64,000 bases of DNA from contig JAQSEB010000048.1 of the NCBI GenBank assembly GCA_030063045.1, positions 682,001 through 746,000 of the forward strand, written 5' to 3'. Positions 25,085-35,415 of this stretch are shown here, one piece after another (the stretch's first letter is position 1; each line of letters starts with the position of its first letter). The notes below the pieces were generated by a model, which did no database searches, was not told where the DNA came from, and saw only the letters and a list, made by a program, of their open reading frames with translations. A program made the translations under genes and the position numbers. The stretch is from Pratylenchus scribneri (Eukaryota; Nematoda; Chromadorea; Rhabditida; Pratylenchidae).

Positions 25085-25600
25085 TGTCGCGAATTGGTCA
25101 AAATAGAAGTGCCAAAAAATGAAGAGAACAATTCGCGAATTGGATTTTAATTTTCCATCTTATTTTCCCCCATTTTCAATTTCCAATAATGTATTTTCCC
25201 AGGGATAGCCACCTCCGTTCACCACAAAAATCCATTAATAACTTTAAACATAAAGGCAAAACGGAGGCGGCTATGCCCATATCAGTTCCCCATCCATTTC
25301 CCATCATCATTTGAAGACAAACAGGACGATTAGCCGCCGATGATCCTAGGCAATCGCTCCATCTTTGGAATTAATTTATTTCCCATTTCCCCTTTTGTAC
25401 ATTTTATTATTGTGGGGAATTTTGGGGGGTTTAATTACCCAAGTTTGAGGTGTGAAAATAAAAGCATTTTTGCTAATTTTTGTGTCTTCAATTGGGGGAA
25501 TAATTGGACCAAGGATTTTGCCTGCATTGGGGACTCGTTACTCCGGTGTGGTAGCATTGTGCGGACCAAACAATTGGATTGATTTGGCCATTCCGCAACA
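25085..25600 (+). repeat. left LTR of element 2
   Basis: Direct repeat of 28254-28769. Contains the CCTCCGT/ACGGAGG stem (about 25210-25220 with 25260-25270) and the TTAATTACCCAAGTTTGAGG block shared with element 1. Confidence 0.93.
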
Positions 25601-25603
25601 AAG

Positions 25604-25620
25604 TGGGGGCTCAACCGTGG
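25604..25620 (+). promoter_or_regulatory. primer binding site
   Basis: TGGGGGCTCAACCGTGG starts three bases after the LTR and is identical to the site in element 1. Confidence 0.75.
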
Positions 25621-25866
25621 AGTTCATTGAACAATTGGCACTGCAACCGTCGGAAGGAAGCAGTGCCGTGCAACAATTGGAGGAGCCGACAAATCGGAAA
25701 GGAAAAGGTGGGCCTTGGAAAAAAGGCTAAAAAATTCAGAGGAAAGAAAGCGGACATTCTTCAAAATCGTATTTTTGATTGAAGAGGGAATTTTTTCCCG
25801 TTTGATTCAATCAAAAGGCAAAAGAACTTTTGTTCATTTTTGTCTCTTTCTTTTCCTCATTTCGCC

Positions 25867-28275
25867 ATGGCGGCAACAATTGAACAAAAGATCGGAAATG
25901 CCATCAGAGCGGCAAATCGGTATTTGATCATCGACCCGTACCAATTCGACATTCCAAATCTACTTCCAACGGATCCGGACGTCAACATTATTGAACTTGA
26001 AGGCAAAATCGAGGAGATTGATAATTTCCATGAAGGGCTTGTCTCTTCAATGGAAGGAATTAAGGAAGGAATTGAGAGTTGGACTAATTTGGGCATGAAA
26101 GCGACGGCTGCAGAAAGGCCAAGCATTGAACAGCAATACAGCGCATCTGCAAAAAGGATGGAATTGCCAGCAACATTGGAAAAAGCTGAGGAATTGTTGA
26201 GTCAGATAAAGAGCAAAAGGACAAAATTGAATGCGGAATTGCGCCGGCAGCAATTAAAAGTCAATAAAAGGGATGAAGGAAAAAGAAATGAGCAAATTGA
26301 GACAGCACCACCAAATATAAATGAAGAGGAAGGCCAACCGGCTTCTGTCGGTTATGGCATCCACCATGAACCACTTAAAGTGGGAAAATTCACCGGAATG
26401 GATCCGGATTATTGGCAAGAATGGTGGGAGCTGTTCAAGTCCATTCATGAGGACAAAAATATGGCGGAAGGAAGGAAATTCCTCTACCTGCGCTCTTACA
26501 TCCCAAAGGAAAGTCCTGCGGCCGAATTCATTGCTGGATTAACTCCAAATGATTACAACCTGGCTATCGATTTGCTCGAAGAAGCATATGGAAACAGCAA
26601 AAGAAAAGTGCGCAAATTGCAGCAAGAACTCATCAATCAACCGATGTGCCATTCAATGGATGATATTAAAAAATTGTCAAACAACATTGAAAGGATTTGC
26701 AGACAACTTTCGGCCCTCGGGCATAATACGGAAGATGAATTTTATACCAACATGCTGGAATGCAAATTAACCCGGAATGTGCTTCGCGCAATTCTCGCTG
26801 AAAAGAAGAAGATGGGAGATGATTGGTCAACAACAAAGTTTCGGGCGAAGCTAAAAGAAATCATCAAAAAGGAAACAGAGATTTCCGATATTTTGGCGCT
26901 CAATGGAAAACCGGAAAAGCCGCAAGGAAAGGCAAATTATCCGGGAGCAAATGATGAATGGAGAGCCGAACCCATGCAAAAAATCAGGATTGGACCAAAA
27001 TCATCACCAATGGAAATGGAAGAAAGCGGCGACGATTTTTCGTCAGAAATGGATCCGCAAATTTCTTCAATCAGCTGCGCATTGATTTGCGAGCCAGAAA
27101 TGGAATATGGCCAATTGAAAAATGGAAGAAGCAGTTACAAATTCCAAGGAAATAAGCAAACCGAAAAGGGATTAGGGCAAAAGCGGAGGGAGATGCCTAA
27201 GGATGCATCAACTGGTCTCAAATGGAAGACTAAAATTGCCGATGGGCTCGGCAATGAAAGTCAATGGAGACAATGTTATAAAACCGCGCAAATTTCCCAC
27301 GAATTTTCGGCAATTGCATGCGAAAGGAAAGTTGAAATTGCTTTGATTGAAAAGGTCGAAATTGAATTGATTAAAGCCAGTGCAACTTTTGCTGCATATG
27401 GCAAAGTAAAGGCAAATGGAAAAAAGGATAAAATGAAAATGAAGTTAGCCAGCGCAACTTTTGCTGCGTCTGGCAATCCAAAGGCAAATGGACTAATGGA
27501 CAAATTGGAAGCCAAAGCGTTAAACCAATCAAAATTGGAATGCAAAATTGGTATTGGATCCCTGAAGGGCATCCTTATTCAACAAAGAAAAATGTCCAGG
27601 CCGCTGGAAGGCCATGAAACATTAAAATCGAAGGAATTTTGGCCGCTGGAAGGCCATGAAATATTAAAGTTAGTTGAATTGGAACAAAGGCCAAGGAAAT
27701 GGAAACGCCTCGAAACTATTGGAATAACTAGGAAAGTGCGGAATAAATCCTGCTTGAACAAATTACCCTGGAAATGGATCATCATAATTGCTGGATTGGT
27801 CTTAGCCTTTTGGCTATTGACCGTGACAATGCCATCAGTGGAAGCAAATCGCCAAATTGAGCGAGCAGCCAAGAATGCCTTTAGTTTCCATGAAAGGAAA
27901 CGATTTGGCAAAATCAATGAACGATTTAAATGGAAAAATATTCAGATTGAAAAGAAAATGGAGATGAAAGAAGGGAACAAATTGAAATGCCAATTCAGTT
28001 TTTCTGAATTAGGCTTAAAAAGAAGGGAAGAAATTTTGGAGAAAATGGGAAGAATTGGAAGCATTCAATGCTATTTTAATCCAAAGAATTGTTTTCTATG
28101 GGCCATACTAAATATTGAAATTCGGCACGATCAAAGGATTTGGCAGATGCTATTGGCGGGAAAAGCCATGAGAATATTTCAACCGCAACTGGAGGCATCA
28201 TCGCCATCGATCAAAGCGCCGAGGGAATGCCATTTTGCGCCGTTCGTCGGGAGTGTCGCGAATTGGTCAAAATAG
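25867..28275 (+). CDS. BEL/Pao-like Gag with C-terminal membrane segment
   Basis: An 802-residue protein, starting at the ATG that gives MAATIEQK, which aligns with MSAPIEQK of element 1; an in-frame TTG 27 bases upstream is less likely. Residues about 170-345 form the Pao/BEL gag domain (FTGMDPDYWQEWWELF, KFLYLRSYIP, AAEFIAGLTP, YNLAIDLLEEAYG). The middle has small internal repeats (KASATFAA and LASATFAASG; PLEGHETLK and PLEGHEILK). At about residues 637-660 a strong hydrophobic segment (IIIIAGLVLAFWLLTVT) is followed by PSVEANRQ, which looks like a signal peptide or membrane anchor. The cysteine-poor tail runs into the right LTR. This could be the start of a lost envelope gene fused to Gag after internal deletion. 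Confidence 0.85.
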   Translation: MAATIEQKIGNAIRAANRYLIIDPYQFDIPNLLPTDPDVNIIELEGKIEEIDNFHEGLVSSMEGIKEGIESWTNLGMKATAAERPSIEQQYSASAKRMELPATLEKAEELLSQIKSKRTKLNAELRRQQLKVNKRDEGKRNEQIETAPPNINEEEGQPASVGYGIHHEPLKVGKFTGMDPDYWQEWWELFKSIHEDKNMAEGRKFLYLRSYIPKESPAAEFIAGLTPNDYNLAIDLLEEAYGNSKRKVRKLQQELINQPMCHSMDDIKKLSNNIERICRQLSALGHNTEDEFYTNMLECKLTRNVLRAILAEKKKMGDDWSTTKFRAKLKEIIKKETEISDILALNGKPEKPQGKANYPGANDEWRAEPMQKIRIGPKSSPMEMEESGDDFSSEMDPQISSISCALICEPEMEYGQLKNGRSSYKFQGNKQTEKGLGQKRREMPKDASTGLKWKTKIADGLGNESQWRQCYKTAQISHEFSAIACERKVEIALIEKVEIELIKASATFAAYGKVKANGKKDKMKMKLASATFAASGNPKANGLMDKLEAKALNQSKLECKIGIGSLKGILIQQRKMSRPLEGHETLKSKEFWPLEGHEILKLVELEQRPRKWKRLETIGITRKVRNKSCLNKLPWKWIIIIAGLVLAFWLLTVTMPSVEANRQIERAAKNAFSFHERKRFGKINERFKWKNIQIEKKMEMKEGNKLKCQFSFSELGLKRREEILEKMGRIGSIQCYFNPKNCFLWAILNIEIRHDQRIWQMLLAGKAMRIFQPQLEASSPSIKAPRECHFAPFVGSVANWSK

Positions 28276-28769
28276 AAGTGCCAAAAAATGAAGAGAACAA
28301 TTCGCGAATTGGATTTTAATTTTCCATCTTATTTTCCCCCATTTTCAATTTCCAATAATGTATTTTCTCAGGGATAGCCACCTCCGTTCACCACAAAAAT
28401 CCATTAATAACTTTAAACATAAAGGCAAAACGGAGGCGGCTATGCCCATATCAGTTCCCCATCCATTTCCCATCATCATTTGAAGACAAACAGGACGATT
28501 AGTCGCCGATGATCCTAGGCAATCGCTCCATCTTTGGAATTAATTTATTTCCCATTTCCCCTTTTGTACATTTTATTATTGTGGGGAATTTTGGGGGGTT
28601 TAATTACCCAAGTTTGAGGTGTGAAAATAAAAGCATTTTTGCTAATTTTTGTGTCTTCAATTGGGGGAATAATTGGACCAAGGATTTTGCCTGCATTGGG
28701 GACTCGTTACTCCGGTGTGGTAGCATTGTGCGGACCAAACAATTGGATTAATTTGGCCATTCCGCAACA
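28254..28769 (+). repeat. right LTR of element 2
   Basis: Direct repeat of 25085-25600. It contains the stop codon of the Gag frame. Confidence 0.93.
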
Positions 28770-29724
28770 GAACTTTTTAATTTACGAAAATTTTTTAATA
28801 AAATCAATTTTATTATCTTTATATTGAAATTTTCACAATAAAAAGAATTTCCACGTTTTTCTTTTTATTGCATGATTATCAATTTTTTGAAAAACTTACA
28901 TTTGCGAGACCTCGTACTTCCATCCCTACATAAATTGGATTTTCGTCGAGAAATGCATTTTTTAAGAAGATTGGTATATCAATTTTTGCTGGATCCTTAT
29001 ATATTTTATTAATTCCTTCAAATAGCAATAATTCTTCCTAAATTAAATTAAAAATTACTAAATTTCAATAAAAATATTTTTTTATAATTAATTCATTAAA
29101 TAAGAAATATTCATAAAAGTATATAAGTCAAAGTTAATTAGAAAGATAAATGCGAACGAACATTTGTTTTAAGTTGAGCATTTCTAAATAAATTAGGGAT
29201 CAAATTGGAATTTTCCTCTTTCACTGGAATTTAATAGATTATTTTTTTTTAAATTTCAAATTATAATTACTTAACGAATTATGCCCAATGTTTATGTTCT
29301 TCCCCAATTTTCTTTTTTCATATTTGCACAAAAGCAGTTGTTTTGAAGAAGAGGATGATTGCATGTTTGTGGTTTCTGATTCTGACGGATCTTGGCGTCT
29401 TTTTAACAGATCAAAGATCATCTCATGATCAAGCAAACTAACTTCAGTGTTGGGAACTGAAAGACAATTCATTAAAAATTTATGTTTTTAAATTTTCTCA
29501 ATACTGATTATTAATTTTTTGATAAATATTAAATACTAATAAAATTAATTCTTACCATCATTTTGATTCCTACGGTTAATTTGTTCAAGTAATTCTTCTA
29601 TCAAAGAATGATTGAATGCATATTCACTGCTTTGGTTATTATTCAAATATTTCCAACAGATCCGCAATATAAAGATGACAAGCAACACACATATGAACTC
29701 AGACAATTCAAAATGTAAATACAT

Positions 29725-30965
29725 ATAAAGTATGGTTTTGGTTTATTAATTCTAAAAATTTGTATTTTTATATATTTATTAAATTTCATCCCAATTAGAA
29801 ATGAGCTATTTTTTGTTCTGAAAATTGATTTTATTCAATTCTGTTGTTTATTTTTTCACATTTTTACATGGGATATGGGAATAAATTTTTATTTGAATAA
29901 AAAAAAATCTTCCTTTGGAAGAATAGTTGAGAATTTAGACCGTGGACTGATTTGGATTAATGGATGATATAATTATCTCTGTCCATCTCAAATTAAAGGG
30001 CAAATTTTTTAATAATTTTTCTTATTAAATCAAATTTAGAATAAAAATTTGAATAGAATTAAATGAGCCAATGAAAAAAGAATGAATGAGAAATAATTTT
30101 AAATTTAAGATTCGGCAATATGCATAATGGCATTTTCTCAGGGCATATAATACGGATCTGTGCTGTTGTTTGGGGGGAATGTGATAAATGTTTGATGAAT
30201 ATTTAAAATGAAAATATATGAAAGTTGCTTCAAGTGAATTAAAAAATTTAAAAAACGATATTTTTAATTTTCTCGTCAATCTAGAAAATTTGTTATTTGT
30301 TTTTATAAAATTGCCTAATGCATATGTTTTTACTATATATTTTCGAAAAAATAATTTAAATTTACATTGATTTCCTTTTTTCAAACTTCTTAGATCGATT
30401 TTCAAAAAAATTCATAAAATCATCATAAAAAGAAATTATTATAAAAAAATGCCATTAATGTTTGAACCGTTGGAATCCATTAAAATCAGCTTTAAAAAAC
30501 ACAAAATATTTTAAATTGCACATTTCCATGAAATTATGGCTCAATACAAAAATATTCTCCCATTCTGAGAACAGAGACCCACCCAAATTATTCACGAAAA
30601 ATGGTTTGAATTTATCATTCTGCTTGAATATAATTAATGAAAAATATAAAAATATTGAAATTCTGAATTAAAAACATTTTATTTGATAGCAGAATTAATG
30701 AAGAATTGAGAAAGATTTCAGTAAAGGTTAACAAAATAATTTAGGTAAAGATGCGAAATGATTTAAAAAATTAGAGTGAACAGCAGCAGGTTGAAATAAA
30801 TTCAAGCAAAAATACAAATTCAACCATTGAATAACTGTGTTGAATGTTGAGTGGTTGATGAGAGATTCAAAATTATTGTAACAATAACGCATTAAGTTTT
30901 AAACAAATGAAATCATTATCGTGTCTAATTTCGCTTCAATGAAATCCCATCCCAACACAATCAAA
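29725..30965. other. intergenic sequence with a duplicated block
   Basis: No gene. About 30110-30250 repeats a block found downstream of family copy B and upstream of C. Confidence 0.5.
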
Positions 30966-32107
30966 TCATTTCGCATTTTTGCGGCGATCCTCTTTAATTT
31001 GGTTGCAAATTTTGATCAAAAACATGGCATTTATAAGGCTGCTTACGATGATGACGGGCATAGCAATAATGATGGCCATAGTCTTAAAAAAGGAATATTC
31101 ATTTTTTAGTTTAGACTAATTTTCGATATTTTTTTTCTTTTTTATTTTCTTTATTCAACTTTTTGTTGAGAAAATATCCGATTTAAGGTACAAGATTTTT
31201 AATGCTTTAAATTAGTGCATTTTTACTGATTTAATGAATGAAAAAGCAAAATGAAATTTATAGAATTTTTATGAATCAGAAAAAATTTAAAAAGTCATTT
31301 TTACAAAAAACATTTTTTTCACTTTTCAAAAATATTTTGCTTTTCAAAAAAAACATTTTGTTTTTCAGTAAAATTTTTTATGGTTTTCTTCTTCAAAACA
31401 ATTTGTGTTACAAAACATTTAAAGTATTTTTTCACAAATATTTTATTTTATTTACTTTACTGCCAACAATGAGAGAGATGGCGGCAATGGCCAAACAAAT
31501 AATGATGAAAGGATTTTTTCATCAAATTTCCCTCCAATCATTGATATACATCCAATTGTGGCCACAAATAAAAGGAATGTTGGCATCAAATCCCAGCAGA
31601 TCAAAATGCAAACAATGGCCAAGCATGTAATTACGAAGGCACCTTCTCGACTAATTTTTTTGCCTTCCATCTTCGTTCCAATTATTTGCAAATATGAGAC
31701 CATCGTTGGAACCAGAGTCCAATTGATCAAAAACTTGTTACCCATGATGGTGTCAAGCAGTTTGCTTAATTCTCCTTCCTTTATATTTATAGAGACTTTC
31801 CTTTTACAACTTTCTTGAAGCCACTTACATTCATCAAAATATTGATAGCGAATCCGCAAATGCCCGTGCTGCTGAAATTTATTATCCGAATGGCGATTGC
31901 CAACGCAAAAATGCCAAAATTTAGAAGCACAAGATTGGACAGAGAAATGCTCAGCTGCAAATAATATTAAAAATTTAAAAATGCAACAAAATTGTTTACA
32001 TTTCGCATTTGGGCTCTAAGAGTACAGAACCAACAATTTCCGGGATTGGTTGCCGCTGGTACAACGTGGGCTTCAAAATTGTCACCTGCTGCTGGTGTTG
32101 GATTCAT
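30966..32107 (-). pseudogene. multi-span membrane protein, family copy D, frameshifted
   Basis: Exons 32000-32107, 31829-31954, 31456-31778 and 30966-31082, with GT-AG junctions. The N-terminus has NCWFCTLR; exon 2 has two spans; exon 3 fuses what are two exons in B and C and shows both motif copies (WTLVPTM and WDLMPTF about 50 residues apart). Exon 3 is 323 bases where a multiple of three is needed. Compared with B and C, one A is missing from an A run in the codons after KFDE (near 31510), so the last span is read out of frame and the conserved exon 4 (TMAIIIAMPVIIV) is cut off. The lesion lies in a homopolymer, so a sequencing or assembly error is possible and the gene may be intact. Confidence 0.6.
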
Positions 32108-33054
32108 ATTACTTGTTCAAAATTTCACACAAATTAAAAATTTTGTCTGAAATGAAGAAGTAATTTAACAAGCGATGGTATGAATAGGTAAGAAAAATTT
32201 TCCTTTTCTCTATCATAAACAAATTAATTAAAGTTCAGAGAAAATTTGAATTTGACTTGCATTTGCATTGCAAATGATCCGAAAATATGGCAAAAATAAT
32301 TTTTAATTTAGAATTCGGGCTTTTGCTGGATTGGAAAGAATAAGAATGATGAGATATCTACAGAGGTCATTTTTGATTTTTGTACAATATTAATTTGAAT
32401 TTCTACTAATAACCAAAGAGCAAATTTTTTATATTCAATCATTTTGTTTGAGTGATGAGCTATAAAATTTTTAACCATTTTTCCTTGAAGCAATTTTTGA
32501 TTGGCTCTGAGAAACAAAGAGTAATTAATCAAATTTCTTATTATTTTGTCATTGTCATTTATGTAGTCAAATTGCTTTAAAAATTAAAAAATTTCCATCA
32601 TAGTTTCCTCCTAGCAATAACAATTTTTTTAGACTCTGCGAAATTATTATTTAAAGCAATTCATTTTTAATCCCCATCGACAATTGGTATTTCAATGCTT
32701 TATTCAAATTTCTAAGAATGGATGGGAAATTGCCCAATGTGACATTCACCTATTATTTATTATTTTTATCAATGAAATTTAAAATGATGATTGTCTTTGT
32801 CTTTATCTTCATTTTTTTAATTTACTTTATTAATATTAAAATGTCAATTTTTTTAAAAACATTGTACGAAGGCCAAGTAAATTTCATTGATTAAGTCGGA
32901 ATTTATTTTATAATCAATTTTTTAATTTATTAATTCAAGGAAAAAGCATAAATAAGAAAGATAAAAATACATACTAGTGGAAAAAGCATAGATAAAGTCA
33001 AAAATACGGGAAACACAGACATTGATAGTTTTAAAATTGAATTAAAAAAGTATC
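32108..33054. other. upstream duplicated flank of gene D
   Basis: No gene. Shares blocks with the flanks of B and C. Confidence 0.5.
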
Positions 33055-34078
33055 TTATAATGATTTGATCAAAGATTTGATTACATATTTTGATGGAATA
33101 TCATCATAATAATGTTTTCTTGACACAAACATTTCACTATATGTCAAAAATGATTCAAAATAATGAACGGCTTGAAAAGCGCATTCAATGAGTTGTAAAC
33201 ATTCCGCATATCGTTGTGCACCTTTTGTTCCATTGTCAGCCTGCTTTTGGCAATATTTGAGGAGCAATTGGGAATAATGGCATTGTTCCTTGTAGATTAA
33301 TTCACTGGCATATTTAGAAAGCCCGGAAATTGCTGAATTGATGGGAAATTATAATAAAATAGTTCTAAATCATTAGGATCGTTTAGAATTTTGAGATGTG
33401 TTTATGGTTAATATTTTTATAATACAATAAAAGTGCACCTTTTTAGAATCTCGAAAATAGATAGTTAGCCCTCTATTGTGGACGAAATAATGTGATCGGG
33501 ACTAAATCCTATACTTTTCTTTCATTTATTATCGTTAGTGCTAATTCTGGGAAGGATTGGTCTAGCTAATTTTTAGGAAATTAGGCTACTAAATTTCGTA
33601 TAGATTCAAGAATAGCATATATTATTATCCTGATTGATTTAGTCTATGAAATTTCCACTTCAAACTGTTATCTGAATCTGAACTATCGTTTAACCCGAAT
33701 CAGTTTTGGTCTTCTCAATGTTAACATCGGTCTGAATTCTGAAATTGAAATTTATAGACTATATAGACCATTGCCGATTAGAAATTAGATTGAGTCATTT
33801 CGTAAGTCTCTGGGTTTCCAAGATCTCTAGATTTCCAAAATTGAATTAATTCTGGAAATGTTTTGCGAAATCATATTCACTGTACGCATTTACGATATAA
33901 TAAAAGAAATTTAGTTTTCTTTAATATTTGCCGAAAATATTTTAATGATGTTGGGAATAAGATATAAGTAATTATTCTAAGTTAGCATTCAAAAAATTTA
34001 ACCTGGATTTGAAAAATGGATTGCAATTAACAGGGCGAATTCTTCACTAGAAAGCATTGGAATTCGGCGGAATGCCTC
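33055..34078 (-). pseudogene. nuclear hormone receptor fragment F0
   Basis: Only the last two exons of the receptor are present: 33055-33332 (ending IKSLIKSL) and part of the preceding exon at 34003-34078 (RRIPMLSSEEFALLIAIH). Both belong to the ligand-binding region of copies F1 and F2 and remain open, with several amino-acid differences, so this is the oldest of the three copies. The upstream exon stops abruptly at 34078, where PIF/Harbinger transposon sequence begins on the same strand. No DNA-binding domain remains. The intron between the two exons is homologous to those of F1 and F2 but diverged. Confidence 0.75.
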
Positions 34079-34370
34079 TCGCATCCTTTGGCCAATTTGC
34101 TGCGCGATTTTTGTTGACCTTGCTGAAGTGGCACGTTTCCGCCCAACAATCTGCGCCATATGCCATTTTGGCCATCCAAGCCTTTATCGTTAGCACGATC
34201 AGCCAATAATTCTGGACGATACTTTCCTTTGCATTCATCAATCAGAAAATTGTGAAGCACGAGGATGGCACGAACAATCCAATTGGCATTCTCCACCGAT
34301 GTCTCTATTGGTTTCAGCAATAGGCGCCACTTTGCAACCTCGAATTGGCAGACTTTTCTTTTGAATCCAT
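34079..34370 (-). pseudogene. PIF/Harbinger transposase C-terminal fragment
   Basis: The minus-strand frame has WRLLLKPIETSVENANW followed by IVRAILVLHNFL, the typical end of a DDE_Tnp_4 (Harbinger) nuclease, then a Lys/Arg-rich tail. A stop lies just upstream, so the catalytic core is missing. Downstream, the frame runs directly into the nuclear receptor exon of F0 in another frame, giving a chimeric end. Confidence 0.7.
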
Positions 34371-34803
34371 TGCCTCATCAATCGAATCAATACGACTAAA
34401 TTATAATATCATATTCGCAGTTTTTAATTAAAAAATTAACCTTGAACTGCTAGCCTTTTCTTTGTCCAAAAACGACATTGCAGTTTTGTATGGCCATTTA
34501 TTTTCTTTGCCACCAGGTGTTCCAGTGGGTTTTGGTTTCTTCAGTTTGGAATAATAATCGGTTAAAGCGCGCCATTTTTGCTTCGCTTCTTTCAGGCCTG
34601 AATTTTTTTAGGTATTTTTTAATAAATTAATTTGGCCAGAACCCTTACTTACCATCGAGTCCAGTTTTCGCTGCAATTTCCTCCCACGCTTGGTTGCATT
34701 TTCCTTTGTCTTTATGATCTTGATGTTGTTTGCGCCAAAGTAGTTCATGTTCTTGAATCAATTCAATGAAATAACCGGGTTCAAATTTAATTGGTGCCGT
34801 CAT
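34314..34803 (-). CDS. MADF/Myb-like DNA-binding protein of a Harbinger element
   Basis: Three exons (34653-34803, 34441-34597, 34314-34395) with GT-AG junctions and matching phases give 129 residues. The first two exons form a MADF/SANT-like domain: FIELIQEHELLW, then AWEEIA, WRALTDYYSKLKK and WPYKTAMSFL, with the usual tryptophan spacing. PIF/Harbinger transposons encode such a Myb-like partner that brings transposase to the ends, which fits the adjacent transposase fragment. The third exon overlaps the transposase fragment in another frame, so the two genes were probably joined by a deletion. It could still be expressed as a small protein. Confidence 0.62.
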
Positions 34804-35122
34804 TTTAAAATAATAATTAGAAATAGGTTCAAAATTTAGCTAAAAAATTTTTTTTAGAAGGACCATTGGATAAAGCATAGTCGAAAACCCCCGACGAAAT
34901 TTTTCGGGAGCGAAATTCCTACATTTTCATATGTGTTCAGAACCAAAAAAATGATCGGCCGATCATTTCCAATTTTCTGCAAATGCGTCTACTTCTTTGC
35001 AGAAAACGCATTTTTATGTAGCCACCCAAATTTGCAGAAAAAACGCATGCAGCAAATGCCCTCCTCTTTTTCCATTATCTTTTTTGCTGCAAAAAATTTG
35101 CGTTTTTTATGTAGCCGAGGTA
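34804..35122. mobile_element. probable Harbinger terminal region
   Basis: Non-coding, with repeated TTTGCAGAAAA, GCATTTTTATGTAGCC and inverted counterparts, and an AATGATCGGCCGATCATT palindrome. It lies between the MADF gene and the abrupt start of the F1 segmental duplication at 35123. I could not define terminal repeats with certainty. Confidence 0.35.
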
Positions 35123-35415
35123 TAATTTCGGCAATTTCCTTATCATGTAGCATTGAATAAAATAAAAATAAAATTATAATCAAATAGAAGAAAAAGATGC
35201 CGACTGCTGAGCCATCAAAGTAAAAATTCCCTTATCAAATTCAAATCTCCAACAAAATATTTGCCTCTGGGCTATTTTCTCATCCATCTTTTTAACTTTG
35301 AATATTAATATTGTACTCTCCGGTTATTTTGATTGGAGGCTTTCTATTTATTAAAAAGTACAAAAAAGGTATGAATTATAAAGATGGATAGTTTTTAAAT
35401 CGATTTTATAAAGTA

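Larger units (their letters stand above)
25085..28769 (+). mobile_element. gag-only BEL/Pao-like LTR retrotransposon 2
   Basis: The LTRs (25085-25600 and 28254-28769, 516 bp each) start TGTCGCG and end GCAACA, with a 4-bp duplication GAAC (25081-25084 and 28770-28773). The two LTRs differ at three positions that I can see, so the insertion is fairly young. It carries one Gag-like gene and no polymerase. It sits in an intron of gene E in the opposite orientation. LTR sequence, primer site and Gag are all related to element 1. Confidence 0.9.
21093..29724 (-). pseudogene. unknown gene E, eleven exons, apparently broken by an insertion
   Basis: I do not recognise the family. Exons: 29556-29724, 29271-29456, 28900-29033, 24678-24833 plus 23852-24086 (probably one exon split by an insertion), 23694-23800, 23494-23649, 22447-22638, 21617-21871, 21309-21576, 21180-21259 and 21093-21122. 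Every junction except the insertion is GT-AG with compatible phase, giving roughly 600 residues. The N-terminus has one hydrophobic segment (about residues 9-28, CVLLVIFILRICW) with little before it, so a signal-anchored membrane protein is likely. The rest is soluble-looking with no motif I know. At the insertion, all three frames entering the second half meet a stop, so this copy may be dead unless an unseen splice removes the insert. Confidence 0.6.
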
